Positions 1 to 8,717 of a stretch of DNA of 52,755 nucleotides are shown here, piece by piece (position 1 is the stretch's first letter; each line of letters opens with the position of its first letter). The position numbers were made by a program, and so were the translations under genes. Below the pieces are notes generated by a model. The model did not search any database. It saw only the letters and a list, made by a program, of their open reading frames with translations, and was not told the DNA's origin. This DNA comes from Actinomycetospora chibensis (lineage in GTDB: Bacteria; Actinomycetota; Actinomycetes; Mycobacteriales; Pseudonocardiaceae): positions 1-52,755 of the forward strand of contig NZ_JAQZAM010000029.1 in the NCBI RefSeq assembly GCF_028737215.1. The letters are read 5' to 3'.

Positions 1-46
1 GGGGCGGTGCGGAGGGGGGCGGTCCGGAGGGGGGCGGTCCGGACGG
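1..46. repeat. 15-bp tandem repeat coding for Pro-rich linker
   Basis: The unit GGGGCGGTCCGGAGG is repeated about three times with small changes. On the minus strand it encodes PSGPP units at the edge of the putative murJ reading frame. Confidence 0.7.
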
Positions 47-247
47 TGGCCCGGGCGCAGCGGCCGCCGCGGCCGGCCGGTCGGTCGGTCCTCCGGGGAC
101 GCTGAGACCACCCGGGCGGGTCTCGGGACGCGCGTCCGACGGGGGCGGCGGCGGGACGACGTCCGGAACCCCGCGGCCGGGGTCGGCGGCGGGGTCGGCG
201 GCGGGGCCTGCGTCGTCGCGGTCCACGTCGGGCTCGCGGGAGGTCAC
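1..247 (-). CDS. murJ: MurJ/MviN-type lipid II flippase, N-terminal fragment (partial)
   Basis: The reading frame starts at GTG 247-245 and stays open to the window edge (82 codons). The visible part is a hydrophilic, Pro/Asp-rich leader (starts [12 protein letters not shown]) ending in PSGPP-type repeats, with no membrane segment yet. Its GTG overlaps the TGA of the DUF6049 gene as GTGA, so translation is probably coupled. In actinobacteria the gene directly after the NUDIX-DUF6049 pair is normally the lipid II flippase MurJ/MviN, which often has a long cytoplasmic N-terminal extension. The identification rests on gene order only, because no MurJ transmembrane sequence is inside the window. 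Confidence 0.55.
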   Translation of the reverse strand, partial: MTSREPDVDRDDAGPAADPAADPGRGVPDVVPPPPPSDARPETRPGGLSVPGGPTDRPAAAAAAPGPPSGPPPSGPPPSAPP

Positions 248-2565
248 CGTTTCTGCAGCTCGCGGGTCGCGAGGTCCATCACGTCGGTCGGCGGGCCCGG
301 CCCCCGGTGGCGGTGGCTGCGCCGGGACCGGCGAGCCGCCCGCACCCGGCGAGCGATCCGTACGCTCGCCAGGATCACCAGCACGACGGCTGCGGACGCG
401 GTCAACCACACCGTGATCGTGCCGTAGGCGGTCGATCGCAGCAGCAGACGAGCCGAGGGCCCGAGAGGTTCACCCCCCGGTGTCTGGGCCCGGGCGTCCA
501 CGGCGAACTGCCCCGCACGGGTCACCTCGACCTCGACCTGCACCTGACGGCTGCCGAACGCCGGCACCGTGATGACGGGCAGCGGCCCGGTCCGCAGCCC
601 GTTCGTGGGCTCGAGCACGACCTCGACCCGGACGGCCACCGGCAGCCGGTTCTCGACGGTGAGCAGCAGGGGCGCGTCGTTGCTGCCCAGCGAGTACGAC
701 CCGGCGGGCTGGACGACCCGCACCAGCGAGCGCAGTTCGTCGATCTGCCGTTCGACGCCGCCGATCGCGGCCTCCTGGGCCGCCGGGTCGTCGCGCCACG
801 ACGCGGAGAGGCTGCGCAGGACCCCGTCGGTGAGCGGCTCGACGAAGTCCGACGGCGAGGGGGCGCCGACGCCGTCGCGCTCGGTGGCGGCGAGCAGCTC
901 GCGCTGGCGGTCCCGGACCTCCCCGGCCCGGGTGAGCACCGTCTCCCCGATCGCGTCGACCGCGTCGGCGGGTGCCGACGGCGAGGTGGCCGGCAGCGGC
1001 GTCGTGGGCCCGACCCCGCCGAGCAGGGTGCCGAGGTCGAGGGGCCGGGCGAGCCCGAGCCGGGTGAGGTCGTCGACGGCGCCGAGCAGGGCACCGGCCT
1101 CGTCGGTGCTCGGGGCCCAGTCGAGCGGCGGGGCGACGACGTCGACGGGCGGGACCTCGTCGTCGGGGGTGTCCTGCAGCGCGCGCAGGGCGAGGATCCC
1201 GACGGCGTCCTGGGTGGCGAGAGCGCCCGAGGTGCCCGCGGGGCTCGTGGAGTCGCCGCCGTCGCGCCCGCCCGACCGGGGCGCGAGCGCGGTGGCGGCG
1301 AGCGGATCGAGGCCGACGGCGGTGGCCGCGGCCCCGGGCGGGCCGGGGAGGCGGGCGAGGGCGCCCGCGGGTGGCCCGCCCTCGAGCGCGTCGCCGTCGA
1401 GGAGCAGGAACCGGGTGCCGCCACCGGTGAGGTCGGCGAGGCTGCGCTCGTCGACCACCCCGTCGGCGGGCCACACCGTGTCGGGGACCGGGGTGACGCC
1501 GAGGAGCTCGGTGACGCGGCGCGTGCCGGTGGCGACGGCGGCGGTGGTCAGGTCGGTGAGGTTGCCGCGGGCCGTGGCGACGAGGTCGGTGTCGGCGTAG
1601 GGCAGCGCGGTCACGCACCGCCCGCGGGCCTGGGTGCGCAGAGCGTCCAGCCACTGCCCGGCGGCGTCGGCGCCCGCGCCGGCGACGGAGCCCCCGTCGG
1701 GCGTGCGCACCCGGTAGCCCGCGCTCATGGCCTCGGCGGTCTCGAGCAGGTCGGCGTCGACGGCGAGGCAGACCGACCGGGCGGCGGCGGACCCCGCGGG
1801 CGCGCTGCGTCCGAGCGCGTCGACCAGGCCCGCGAGGCGCCCGCCGGGGGCGAACGAGGTGGCCAGGTCGTCGTCGGCGAGCAGGGTCGGAGCGCCCGGC
1901 ACGACGGGGACGCGGCGGGGGCGGTCGGCGAGCGGGTAGAGCACGGAGACGCCGGCGGCCCGGCCGATCGCGGGCGCGGCGACGGGGCCGGCGCCCGGCA
2001 CGCCGACGACGGGGAGCAGCAGGCGGACCGCGCCGAGGCGCGTCGCGCCCCCGGAGCCGAGCGCACCGTTCGCGTTCACGAGCAGCGGGTGGACGCCGGG
2101 CCCGGCGAGGGCGAGCGAGCGGGCGGAGTCGCCCACCAGCGGCACGCGCAGCGTGAACGGCACCTCCTGGCCGGGCGCGAGCACCCCGGCGATCTCGGTG
2201 AAGCCGGTGCGGACGGCCTGCGAGGACTCGTCGCCGGAGAGCGCGCCGAGCGCGGCCCGGCCACCGGACAGGGCCGCCCCGCGCTCCAGGCGCACCCCGA
2301 GGTCCCGCACCGGGACCGCCGAGCGGTTGACGACCCGTCCCGTGACCACCAGCTCGCCGGGGCCGTCCGCCGTGACCACCCGCGGCGTCATCCCGCCGAG
2401 CACCACCGCGACCGGCTCGTCGCCCACCGCGGGCGGCTCGGCCCCGGCCGCCGCCGGGCCCGTGAGGGCACCCAGACCGGCGAGGGCCGGGGGCAGCAGG
2501 ACCGCGAGGACGAGGACGAGGACGGCACGACGGAGGGCTCCCCGCGGTCGGCGGGGAGCCCTCAC
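244..2565 (-). CDS. DUF6049 family secreted/membrane-anchored protein
   Basis: The protein has 773 aa from GTG 2565-2563. The N-terminus ([20 protein letters not shown]) is a signal peptide or first membrane segment. A long extracytoplasmic region of about 680 aa, rich in beta-type sequence, follows. A single C-terminal membrane helix near residues 715-740 ([19 protein letters not shown]) precedes a short basic cytoplasmic tail. This is the architecture of the actinobacterial DUF6049 family (M. tuberculosis Rv3909-like, as I recall), which has no known biochemical activity. The start overlaps the NUDIX stop (GTGA) and the stop overlaps the next start (GTGA), so NUDIX, DUF6049 and murJ form one coupled operon. 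The link to MurJ suggests, but does not prove, a cell-envelope role. A frame-matched upstream extension to 3228 is rejected because it only reads antisense through NUDIX and pcnA. Confidence 0.85.
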   Translation of the reverse strand: MRAPRRPRGALRRAVLVLVLAVLLPPALAGLGALTGPAAAGAEPPAVGDEPVAVVLGGMTPRVVTADGPGELVVTGRVVNRSAVPVRDLGVRLERGAALSGGRAALGALSGDESSQAVRTGFTEIAGVLAPGQEVPFTLRVPLVGDSARSLALAGPGVHPLLVNANGALGSGGATRLGAVRLLLPVVGVPGAGPVAAPAIGRAAGVSVLYPLADRPRRVPVVPGAPTLLADDDLATSFAPGGRLAGLVDALGRSAPAGSAAARSVCLAVDADLLETAEAMSAGYRVRTPDGGSVAGAGADAAGQWLDALRTQARGRCVTALPYADTDLVATARGNLTDLTTAAVATGTRRVTELLGVTPVPDTVWPADGVVDERSLADLTGGGTRFLLLDGDALEGGPPAGALARLPGPPGAAATAVGLDPLAATALAPRSGGRDGGDSTSPAGTSGALATQDAVGILALRALQDTPDDEVPPVDVVAPPLDWAPSTDEAGALLGAVDDLTRLGLARPLDLGTLLGGVGPTTPLPATSPSAPADAVDAIGETVLTRAGEVRDRQRELLAATERDGVGAPSPSDFVEPLTDGVLRSLSASWRDDPAAQEAAIGGVERQIDELRSLVRVVQPAGSYSLGSNDAPLLLTVENRLPVAVRVEVVLEPTNGLRTGPLPVITVPAFGSRQVQVEVEVTRAGQFAVDARAQTPGGEPLGPSARLLLRSTAYGTITVWLTASAAVVLVILASVRIARRVRAARRSRRSHRHRGPGPPTDVMDLATRELQKR

Positions 2566-3047
2566 GCCGACTCCTCCAGGATCTGGGCCGCGCGCCGGAC
2601 GAGCCGGCGTTCGTCGGCGTAGGCGAGCCGGGTGTCCAGCTCGGCCAGCGGCACCCACGCGACCTCGGTGACCTCGACGTCGGCGTCGGAGAGCTCGCCG
2701 CCGTGGGCCAACAGCAGGTAGTGGTGCACGGTCTTGTGGATCCGGCGGTCCTCGGCCACGAACCAGTAGTCGATGCTGCCGAGGAACGCCCGCACGGACG
2801 CGATGATGCCGGTCTCCTCCTCGACCTCCCGCACCGCGGCCTGTTCGGCGGTCTCGCCCTCCTCCAGGTGGCCCTTCGGCAGGGACCAGAGCAGGCGACC
2901 GCGACGATCGAGCCGGCCGATGAGGGCGGCACTGGCTCCGGCGGCGTCGACGACGAGGCCGCCCGCCGAGGTCTCGTCGACCGTGCGCATCCGCCGCCGG
3001 GAGCCCCGTCGGCGCCGGTCGCCGGACCGTCGCGACGGGGTGGACAC
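2562..3047 (-). CDS. NUDIX hydrolase (MutT4-like)
   Basis: The protein has 161 aa. A basic N-terminus (residues 1-20) is followed by the NUDIX fold. The NUDIX box is complete (GHLEEGE, then seven residues, then REVEEETGI), so the metal-binding glutamates are present. NUDIX enzymes cleave nucleoside diphosphates linked to another group. The substrate cannot be read from sequence. The position, divergent from pcnA and upstream of DUF6049 and murJ, matches mutT4 of mycobacteria. A perfect actinobacterial -10 hexamer (TACGAT) lies 7 nt before GTG 3047-3045 with no Shine-Dalgarno sequence, so the mRNA is probably leaderless. The last codon overlaps the DUF6049 start. Confidence 0.9.
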   Translation of the reverse strand: MSTPSRRSGDRRRRGSRRRMRTVDETSAGGLVVDAAGASAALIGRLDRRGRLLWSLPKGHLEEGETAEQAAVREVEEETGIIASVRAFLGSIDYWFVAEDRRIHKTVHHYLLLAHGGELSDADVEVTEVAWVPLAELDTRLAYADERRLVRRAAQILEESA

Positions 3048-3054
3048 GGTCGCG

Positions 3055-3060
3055 ATCGTA
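3055..3060 (-). promoter_or_regulatory. -10 element of leaderless NUDIX operon
   Basis: TACGAT on the minus strand is followed by 7 nt and then GTG 3047. This spacing puts the transcription start on or next to the start codon. Confidence 0.55.
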
Positions 3061-3167
3061 CGGCGCCCGGGCGGTGACGGGGATCTGTCGGCCGTCCGTC
3101 GGCGCGGTGTCGCCCGGGTCGTGCCCCCGTGTCCGGCCGGTGTCCCGTCCGCGGCCCGCGGTCGCGG

Positions 3168-3173
3168 TACGGT
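3168..3173 (+). promoter_or_regulatory. -10 element of leaderless pcnA
   Basis: TACGGT is followed by 8 nt and then GTG 3182. No ribosome binding site lies between them, so a leaderless transcript is likely. Confidence 0.5.
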
Positions 3174-3181
3174 GACCTGCC

Positions 3182-4684
3182 GTGCCCGTTCCCGCCCAGG
3201 CCCCCTCCACGGCCCCCTCCACGCCCACCGGCGCCGATCACACGGCGGTGGTCGAGATGCTGCGCTACTCGCCGGTCGCCGACGACCTCGCCGAGCGCTT
3301 CGCGGCGGCCGGACACCGCCTCTACCTCGTGGGCGGCAGCGTGCGGGATGCGCTGCTGGGACGGCTGTCGCCGGACCTCGACTTCACCACCGACGCGCGG
3401 CCCGAGGAGATCCAGGCCCTGGTGTCCGGGTGGGCGGAGGCCGTGTGGGACACCGGCATCGCCTTCGGCACCGTGGGCGCCGTTCGCCGCGGCGTGACCT
3501 GCGAGATCACCACCTTCCGCGCCGACGCCTACGACGGCGTGAGCCGCAACCCCGTCGTCGCGTTCGGCGACTCCGTCGAGGGCGACCTCGTCCGCCGCGA
3601 CTTCACGGCGAACGCCATGGCGCTGTCGCTGCCCGACCGCACCTTCGTCGACCCGTACGGCGGGCTCGCCGCCCTGGCCCGTGGCGTCCTCGACACCCCG
3701 ACCGACCCGGAGACGTCCTTCGGCGACGACCCGCTGCGCCTGCTGCGCGGGGCCCGCTTCGTCTCCCAGCTCGGGTTCGAGGTCGCGCCGCGGGTGCGCG
3801 TGGCGATGGAGGCGATGGCGCCCCAGCTCGGACGGATCACCGCGGAGCGGGTGCAGGCGGAGCTCTCGAAGCTGCTGCTCGGCGCGCACCCCCGGCGCGG
3901 GATCGAGCTGATGGTCGACACCGGGCTCGCCGACGTCGTGCTGCCCGAGGTGCCGGCGATGCGCCTGGAGATCGACGAGCACGCCCAGCACAAGGACGTC
4001 TACGAGCACTCGCTGACGGTGATGGAGCAGGCGATCGGCCGCGAGACCGACGGGCCGGACCTCGTCCTGCGCCTCGCCGCGCTGCTGCACGACATCGGCA
4101 AGCCGGCGACCCGCAAGGTCGAGCCGGGGACGCGGGTGAGCTTCCACCACCACGAGGTGGTCGGGGCCAAGATGACCCGCAAGCGCCTGCGCGAGCTGCG
4201 CTACCCCAAGCAGGTCGTCGAGGACGTCGCCCAGCTGGTGTTCCTGCACCTGCGCTTCCACGGCTACGGCAAGGGCGAGTGGACCGACTCCGCGGTGCGC
4301 CGCTACGTCACCGACGCGGGCCCGCTGCTGGATCGGCTGCACAAGCTCGTCCGCTCGGACTCCACGACGCGCAACAAGCGCCGGGCCGCGGCCCTGCAGC
4401 GGTCGTACGACGACCTCGAGGAGCGGATCGCCCGGATCGCGCAGGAGGAGGACCTCGCCCGCGTCCGCCCCGACCTCGACGGCAACGCGATCATGGAGCT
4501 GCTCGGGATCCCGCCGGGTCCGCTCGTCGGGCGGGCGTGGCGGCACCTCAAGGAGGTCCGTCTCGAGCGCGGCCCGCTCGACGACGAGGAGGCCCGCGCG
4601 GAGCTGCGGCGCTGGGCGGCCGACGAGGGGATCGGGGCAGAGGGGATCGGGGCTCCCGGCGACGAGGGGGAACCGGAGCACTGA
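3182..4684 (+). CDS. pcnA: CCA tRNA nucleotidyltransferase
   Basis: The protein has 500 aa, the usual length for actinobacterial enzymes annotated pcnA/cca. It adds or repairs the 3'-CCA of tRNAs using CTP and ATP. The class II nucleotidyltransferase head shows GGSVRD at residues 51-56 and the catalytic DLD at 65-67 (context [10 protein letters not shown]). The RNA-binding neck and body follow ([12 protein letters not shown]). A C-terminal HD phosphohydrolase domain has LHDIGK with H303-D304 and the FHHHE motif. The start is GTG 3182, directly behind a -10-like hexamer, and is probably leaderless. It is divergent from the NUDIX operon, as in other actinobacteria. Confidence 0.95.
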   Translation: MPVPAQAPSTAPSTPTGADHTAVVEMLRYSPVADDLAERFAAAGHRLYLVGGSVRDALLGRLSPDLDFTTDARPEEIQALVSGWAEAVWDTGIAFGTVGAVRRGVTCEITTFRADAYDGVSRNPVVAFGDSVEGDLVRRDFTANAMALSLPDRTFVDPYGGLAALARGVLDTPTDPETSFGDDPLRLLRGARFVSQLGFEVAPRVRVAMEAMAPQLGRITAERVQAELSKLLLGAHPRRGIELMVDTGLADVVLPEVPAMRLEIDEHAQHKDVYEHSLTVMEQAIGRETDGPDLVLRLAALLHDIGKPATRKVEPGTRVSFHHHEVVGAKMTRKRLRELRYPKQVVEDVAQLVFLHLRFHGYGKGEWTDSAVRRYVTDAGPLLDRLHKLVRSDSTTRNKRRAAALQRSYDDLEERIARIAQEEDLARVRPDLDGNAIMELLGIPPGPLVGRAWRHLKEVRLERGPLDDEEARAELRRWAADEGIGAEGIGAPGDEGEPEH

Positions 4685-4703
4685 CGCGTGCGTCGAACCC
4701 GCT

Positions 4704-5348
4704 GTGGGTTCCCCTGCGATCAGCTACGTCTTCGGCACCGGGCAGGCCCCGGTGCACCACCACGTCTCGCCCGCCGACCTCGCGCTGGGCCCGGCAGGCC
4801 TCCGGGACGCCGTGGCCCTCGACTTCGACGGCGACGGACGCGTCGACGACGCCCTCTGGGACGCCGACGCCGACGGCGCCGCCGACCGCTCGGTGCTCGA
4901 CCTCGACGACGACGGCCGCCCCGACCACGCCTACGCCGACCCCTCGGGGCGGGGGCTGTGGGACACGCGCGTGCCGTTCGCGGCCGGGCCCGACCCCGTG
5001 ACGGCCGGCGCCGCGCTCACCTGGAGCGACGTCCGCGGCCGCTCCGCGAGCGCCGCGCCCGCGGTCGACACCGACGGCGACGGGGTGCTCGACGGCGCGA
5101 CCGTGGACGCCGACCACGAGGACGGCACCGAGGTGGTGTGCGACCTCGACGGCGACGGGCGCGCCGAGCAGCTGCTCGTCGACGCCGACCACGACGGCCG
5201 GGCGGAGCTCGCCTACCTGTCGTCGGCCCTGTCCACCGACCCCGGCTCGCCCTCGGCCCGCTGGGACCTGCTGCTCACCGACACCGATGCCGACGGGGCG
5301 GTGGACACGCTGGTCGCCGAGGGGTCGGCGGGCTGGGTGCCGCCCTGA
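4704..5348 (+). CDS. DxDxDG-repeat (EF-hand-like) acidic protein
   Basis: The protein has 214 aa and is extremely Asp-rich. About seven calcium-loop-like repeats are visible: DFDGDGRVDD, DADADGAADR, DLDDDGRPDH, DTDGDGVLDG, DLDGDGRAEQ, DADHDGRAEL and DTDADGAVDT. Such loops bind Ca2+ in EF-hand, dockerin and thrombospondin-3-type repeats. No signal peptide or membrane segment is visible from GTG 4704 or the nearby GTG 4688, so it appears cytosolic, unlike most proteins built of these repeats. It starts 19 bp after pcnA on the same strand and may be co-transcribed. Its last 136 bp overlap the 3' end of the convergent MFS gene. No specific function can be given. Confidence 0.75.
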   Translation: MGSPAISYVFGTGQAPVHHHVSPADLALGPAGLRDAVALDFDGDGRVDDALWDADADGAADRSVLDLDDDGRPDHAYADPSGRGLWDTRVPFAAGPDPVTAGAALTWSDVRGRSASAAPAVDTDGDGVLDGATVDADHEDGTEVVCDLDGDGRAEQLLVDADHDGRAELAYLSSALSTDPGSPSARWDLLLTDTDADGAVDTLVAEGSAGWVPP

Positions 5349-6679
5349 GCCGGGCCGCACGCCCGGCTGCGCAGGGCGAGCTCGTGCACCACCAGGCCGA
5401 GCATGTAGAGACCCGCGGCGAGCGCCAGCAGGAGCGGGGAACGGCCGCTCGGCGGAGCGAGGAACGCGGCGCCGGCCACGGCGGCGACGTAGGTGACGTT
5501 GAACGTGGTGTCGGACAGCGAGAACACCCGCCCGCGCACCGCGTCGCCCACCTCCGTCTGCACCGCGGCGTCGGAGCACAGCTTGATCGCCTGCCCCACG
5601 AGGCCGAGCACGAACGACCCGCCGAGGATCGTCGGCAGCGTCATCGGCAGGCCGAGCGAGAGCAGGGCGACCGCGGCGAGCACGAGCATGATCCGCACGG
5701 TGCCGGTGCGCCCGACCCGCCCGGTGAGCCACGGCGTCACCACCGCGGCGACGCCGAGACCGGCGGCCGCGGCCACCACCACCTCGCCGAGACCGGCGAT
5801 CCCGGCCTTCAACGGCCCGACGTCGGTGAGCGAGTTGCGCATGAGCAGCAGCACCACGAGCGTCGTGACGCCGAACGCGAGCCGGTGCGCGGCGACCGCA
5901 CAGAACGCGGCGACGACGCCGGGGGCGTCGCGGGCGGCCCGGGCGCCGTCGGCGAGCCCCGAGGCCACCGCGCGCAGGGCCTGCGCGGCCTCGCGGCGCT
6001 CGTCGGGACCCAGCGAGCCGCGGGCGATCGTCGTCGCCACGACGACGATGACCACCGACCCGAGGCCCGCGACCGTCGTCGTCCACGCGGCGTCGACGTC
6101 CGCGGGACCGAGCAGCCCGCGCAGGCCGATCGCGCAGCCGGCACCGATCGCGGCGGCGACCGCCCCCGACGTCGTGACCAGGGAGTTCGCGCCGACGAGA
6201 TGCTCGGAGGCCACGACGTGGGGCAGCGCGGCCGAGAGCCCGGCCTGGATGAAGCGGCTCACCCCGATCGTCGCCAGGGCGCCGAGGTACAGGGGTGGAC
6301 CGGTGATCCCGGCGAGCACGACACCGGCGGTGGCGAGCGTCAGCACGCCGCGCAGGGCGCCCGCGACGACGAGGACGCGCCGCCGGTCCCAGCGGTCGAG
6401 CAGGGCGCCGGCGAACGGGCCGATCAGGGAATACGGGAGCAGGACCGTCGCCAGGCCGAGGGCGACCATGATCGGGTCCGCCTCGCGCTCGGGGCTGAAC
6501 AGCACCAGCCCGCCCAGCGCGGCCTGGAACACGCCGTCGCCCCACTGGGCTGCCAGCCGGACCGTCAGCAGGCGACCGAACCCGGGGTGCAGGAGCAGCT
6601 CGCGGAAGCGTCCGGTCCGTCCCGCTGCCGGCGACGCGCCCCCGACCGTCGCAGCAGTCGTATCGGACGCGACGGGCAC
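5213..6679 (-). CDS. MFS transporter
   Basis: The protein has 488 aa from GTG 6679-6677. About twelve hydrophobic segments are visible, with the MFS loop 2-3 signature (ALLDRWDRRRVLVVAGA). It is probably a proton-driven exporter of unknown substrate in the cytoplasmic membrane. The N-terminal 30 residues and the Ser-rich C-terminal 50 residues are hydrophilic. The last 45 or so codons run antisense to the acidic DxDxDG gene. They contain no earlier stop, so the real protein carries this tail, but its sequence may be a by-product of overlap. In M. tuberculosis an MFS gene (Rv0037c, as I recall) also sits next to the YqgE gene. Confidence 0.88.
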   Translation of the reverse strand: MPVASDTTAATVGGASPAAGRTGRFRELLLHPGFGRLLTVRLAAQWGDGVFQAALGGLVLFSPEREADPIMVALGLATVLLPYSLIGPFAGALLDRWDRRRVLVVAGALRGVLTLATAGVVLAGITGPPLYLGALATIGVSRFIQAGLSAALPHVVASEHLVGANSLVTTSGAVAAAIGAGCAIGLRGLLGPADVDAAWTTTVAGLGSVVIVVVATTIARGSLGPDERREAAQALRAVASGLADGARAARDAPGVVAAFCAVAAHRLAFGVTTLVVLLLMRNSLTDVGPLKAGIAGLGEVVVAAAAGLGVAAVVTPWLTGRVGRTGTVRIMLVLAAVALLSLGLPMTLPTILGGSFVLGLVGQAIKLCSDAAVQTEVGDAVRGRVFSLSDTTFNVTYVAAVAGAAFLAPPSGRSPLLLALAAGLYMLGLVVHELALRSRACGPAQGGTQPADPSATSVSTAPSASVSVSSRSQRAEGEPGSVDRADDR

Positions 6680-6883
6680 GGGCGCCTACGCTACGCGTCC
6701 GCTGCGTCCCGCGGCGTGGTGCTCCGGCGTCCGTCCGACGCAACCCCGGGGTTGCCGTCCTCCGGTGCCCGCGACGCCGCCGTCACCCGGGTGTGACCCC
6801 GCGGTGACGCGCTCGGTATGCGTGCCGCCGAACACCCCACCGTGCCTGCCGCCCGCCCTCCCGGCGGTGCGACGATGGGCGTC

Positions 6884-7474
6884 GTGGCCAGTGGTGTGGA
6901 GGAACATCAGCAGGCCGAGGTCGAGGCGGGGACGCTGCTCGTCGCCGCGCCGACCCTGACGGACCCCAACTTCGCGCGGTCGGTGGTGTTCGTGATCGAC
7001 CACCGGCCCGCCGGCACCCTCGGCGTCGTGCTCAACCGGCCCAGCGAGGTCTCGGTCGCCGACGTCCTGCCCACCTGGGGTCCGCACACCTCGACGCCGC
7101 ACGCCGTGTTCGTCGGCGGTCCGGTCGAGCAGCGCACGGCCCTGTGCCTCGCGGCCCTGCGCGCCGGCGAGGACCCGGCGCGCACCGGCGGCGTCGTCGG
7201 CGTCCGCGGCCCCGTGGCGCTCGTGGACCTCGACGGCGACCCCGACGACCTCGCCCCCCGCGTCCGGGGCCTGCGGGTCTTCGCGGGCTACTCCGGCTGG
7301 GACCGGGGCCAGCTCGCCGGGGAGATCGGGCGCGGCGACTGGTACGTCGTCCCCGCCCTGCCCGACGACGTCCTGGCGCCGCCCGGCTATGACCTCTGGG
7401 GCGGCGTCCTGCGCCGCCAGGGCGTCCCCCTCGCCCTCCTCGCCACCCACCTCGCCGAGCCCCGCCGGAACTGA
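6884..7474 (+). CDS. YqgE/AlgH family protein (UPF0301)
   Basis: The protein has 196 aa from GTG 6884. The typical family blocks are visible: AGTLLVAAPTL near the start, FARSVVFVIDH, GTLGVVLNRP, VFVGGPV, VFAGYSGWDRGQL and a C-terminal LATHL. AlgH/YqgE proteins are cytosolic and widespread, and their molecular function is unsettled despite the old name of transcriptional regulator. The start was chosen because the conserved domain begins about 15 residues later and a -10-like GACGAT lies exactly 7 nt upstream, as in neighbouring leaderless genes. ATG 6875 and GTG/ATG 6818 are in-frame alternatives. Confidence 0.9.
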   Translation: MASGVEEHQQAEVEAGTLLVAAPTLTDPNFARSVVFVIDHRPAGTLGVVLNRPSEVSVADVLPTWGPHTSTPHAVFVGGPVEQRTALCLAALRAGEDPARTGGVVGVRGPVALVDLDGDPDDLAPRVRGLRVFAGYSGWDRGQLAGEIGRGDWYVVPALPDDVLAPPGYDLWGGVLRRQGVPLALLATHLAEPRRN

Positions 7475-7493
7475 GCGCGCCGGGTTCCGTACC

Positions 7494-7544
7494 GAACGAA
7501 CGGCGCTGTCGCAGCTTGCGAAGCAGCGAAAGCGCCGTTCGTTC
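7494..7544. terminator. Intergenic hairpin, 14-bp perfect stem
   Basis: GAACGAACGGCGCT (7494-7507) pairs with AGCGCCGTTCGTTC (7531-7544) around a 23-nt loop. It lies between the stop of YqgE and the DUF427 gene and has no U-tract. It is probably a terminator or transcript-stabilising hairpin. Confidence 0.55.
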
Positions 7545-7590
7545 TCGGGGCCGCGCCGCGCTCGGCCGCGCCCGCTCGCCCGTTCAGGCC

Positions 7591-7596
7591 TAGCGT
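7591..7596 (+). promoter_or_regulatory. -10 element of leaderless DUF427 gene
   Basis: TAGCGT is followed by 7 nt and then GTG 7604, with no Shine-Dalgarno sequence. Confidence 0.5.
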
Positions 7597-7603
7597 CGTC
7601 GGC

Positions 7604-8101
7604 GTGCGACGCGTCGAGCCAGGTCCGGGTCAGGAATCGGTGTGGGACTACCCCCGCCCGCCACGGGCCGAGGCGGTGCGCCGGCGCGCGGTCGTGACCC
7701 ACGGCGGCACGGTCGTCGCCGACACCGACGACGTCGTCCGCGTGCTCGAGACCAGCCACCCGCCGACCTGGTACCTGCCGCGCACCGCCTTCGCCGAGGG
7801 CGTCCTGCGTCCCGCGCGGCGACGGACGGTGTGCGAGTGGAAGGGCACCGCGCGCTACGTCGACATCGTCGTGCCCGGCGTGGAGCCGCTGCGCGACGTC
7901 GGCTGGTGGTACCCGGAGGACGATGTGAGTTCCGTCTACCCCGAGCTCGCCGACCGCGTCGCGCTCTACCCCGCGCCGTTCGACGAGATCACGCTCGACG
8001 GCGAGCGCGTCGAGCCCCAGCCCGGCGGGTTCTACGGCGGCTGGATCACCGCGGACGTCGTCGGCCCCTTCAAGGGCAGCCCGGGCACCTGGGGCTGGTG
8101 A
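7604..8101 (+). CDS. DUF427 domain-containing protein
   Basis: The protein has 165 aa. The core shows the DUF427 pattern: [14 protein letters not shown] (residues about 48-61), then VCEWKG and a YPED segment, an all-beta single-domain fold. No enzyme activity is established for the family. The last 40 residues ([11 protein letters not shown] to the end) are Gly/Trp-rich and conserved among actinobacterial members as I remember them. The start is GTG 7604 with a -10 hexamer 7 nt upstream. The gene is convergent with the SdpI-like gene, whose stop lies 1 bp beyond its own. Confidence 0.85.
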   Translation: MRRVEPGPGQESVWDYPRPPRAEAVRRRAVVTHGGTVVADTDDVVRVLETSHPPTWYLPRTAFAEGVLRPARRRTVCEWKGTARYVDIVVPGVEPLRDVGWWYPEDDVSSVYPELADRVALYPAPFDEITLDGERVEPQPGGFYGGWITADVVGPFKGSPGTWGW

Positions 8102-8102
8102 G

Positions 8103-8567
8103 TCAGGCCTGGGTCCGAGCGCGCGGGCAGATCGCGCAGGAGCCGCCGCACAGCCCGGTGGTCGGCGCGCACTTCGGCTCCTCGGGCGGCATGCACGAGG
8201 TCGGCGGCAGGGCGGCGAGGGCCTCGTGCTCGGCCTCCTCGGCGGCGGCGAAGCGCGCGCCCACGATCCCGCCGGCCCCCAGCAGCCCGACGAGCCCGAG
8301 GCCGCCGAGCACGAGCATGGTGACGCCCGCGACCGTCGTCGCCGACAGCAGCGCCGCGCCGGCCCCCGCGAGACCCACGAGACCCGCGCCGACGAACGCC
8401 GGGGCGGCGGCACGGTTCGCGCGGCGGAAGGCGTCGACGCTGCCCATGGTCCACAGCGTCCGGACCCCGAGCACGCGGTTGCGGGGCAGCCGGTGGACGA
8501 GGGCGAGCACGCCGGCGCCGGCCACGACCAGCGCCGCGAGGGTCAGGACCAGGGCCGGGACGAGCAC
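8103..8567 (-). CDS. SdpI/YhfL-family membrane protein with Cys-rich tail
   Basis: The protein has 154 aa from GTG 8567-8565. Three hydrophobic segments are visible ([38 protein letters not shown] and [19 protein letters not shown]). Between the first and second sits the SdpI C-terminal signature NRVLGVRT...T...F..AN. SdpI of Bacillus gives immunity to the SdpC toxin, but most relatives are of unknown role. The last 30 residues are unusual: five cysteines in the pattern [14 protein letters not shown] form a possible metal site. The longer minus-strand frame reaching into leuS is only antisense. The true start lies before leuS. Confidence 0.78.
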   Translation of the reverse strand: MLVPALVLTLAALVVAGAGVLALVHRLPRNRVLGVRTLWTMGSVDAFRRANRAAAPAFVGAGLVGLAGAGAALLSATTVAGVTMLVLGGLGLVGLLGAGGIVGARFAAAEEAEHEALAALPPTSCMPPEEPKCAPTTGLCGGSCAICPRARTQA

Positions 8568-8717
8568 ACCCCCAGAGTAGGCTCGATGCCGTCCTCGCGG
8601 GATCCGCGGTGCCCCCCGCCGGGGCGTGGCCCCGGATCGACGGCGGATGCCGTGGCAGGTGCCGATCGGCCGCATCCGGAGGGCGATGACCGCCGGTCGA
8701 GACCAGGAGGAACCCCC

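Noticed and set aside
470..4681. 1403-codon minus-strand open frame, and similar long frames antisense to leuS, ponA and dnaB
   Set aside because: Translations are Arg/Pro/Gly-rich without domains. They only exist because the DNA is GC-rich and antisense to real genes.
8580..8717. T-box riboswitch before leuS
   Set aside because: No TGG-N-ACC-type antiterminator bulge or specifier loop could be found. The leader is short and lacks the conserved elements.
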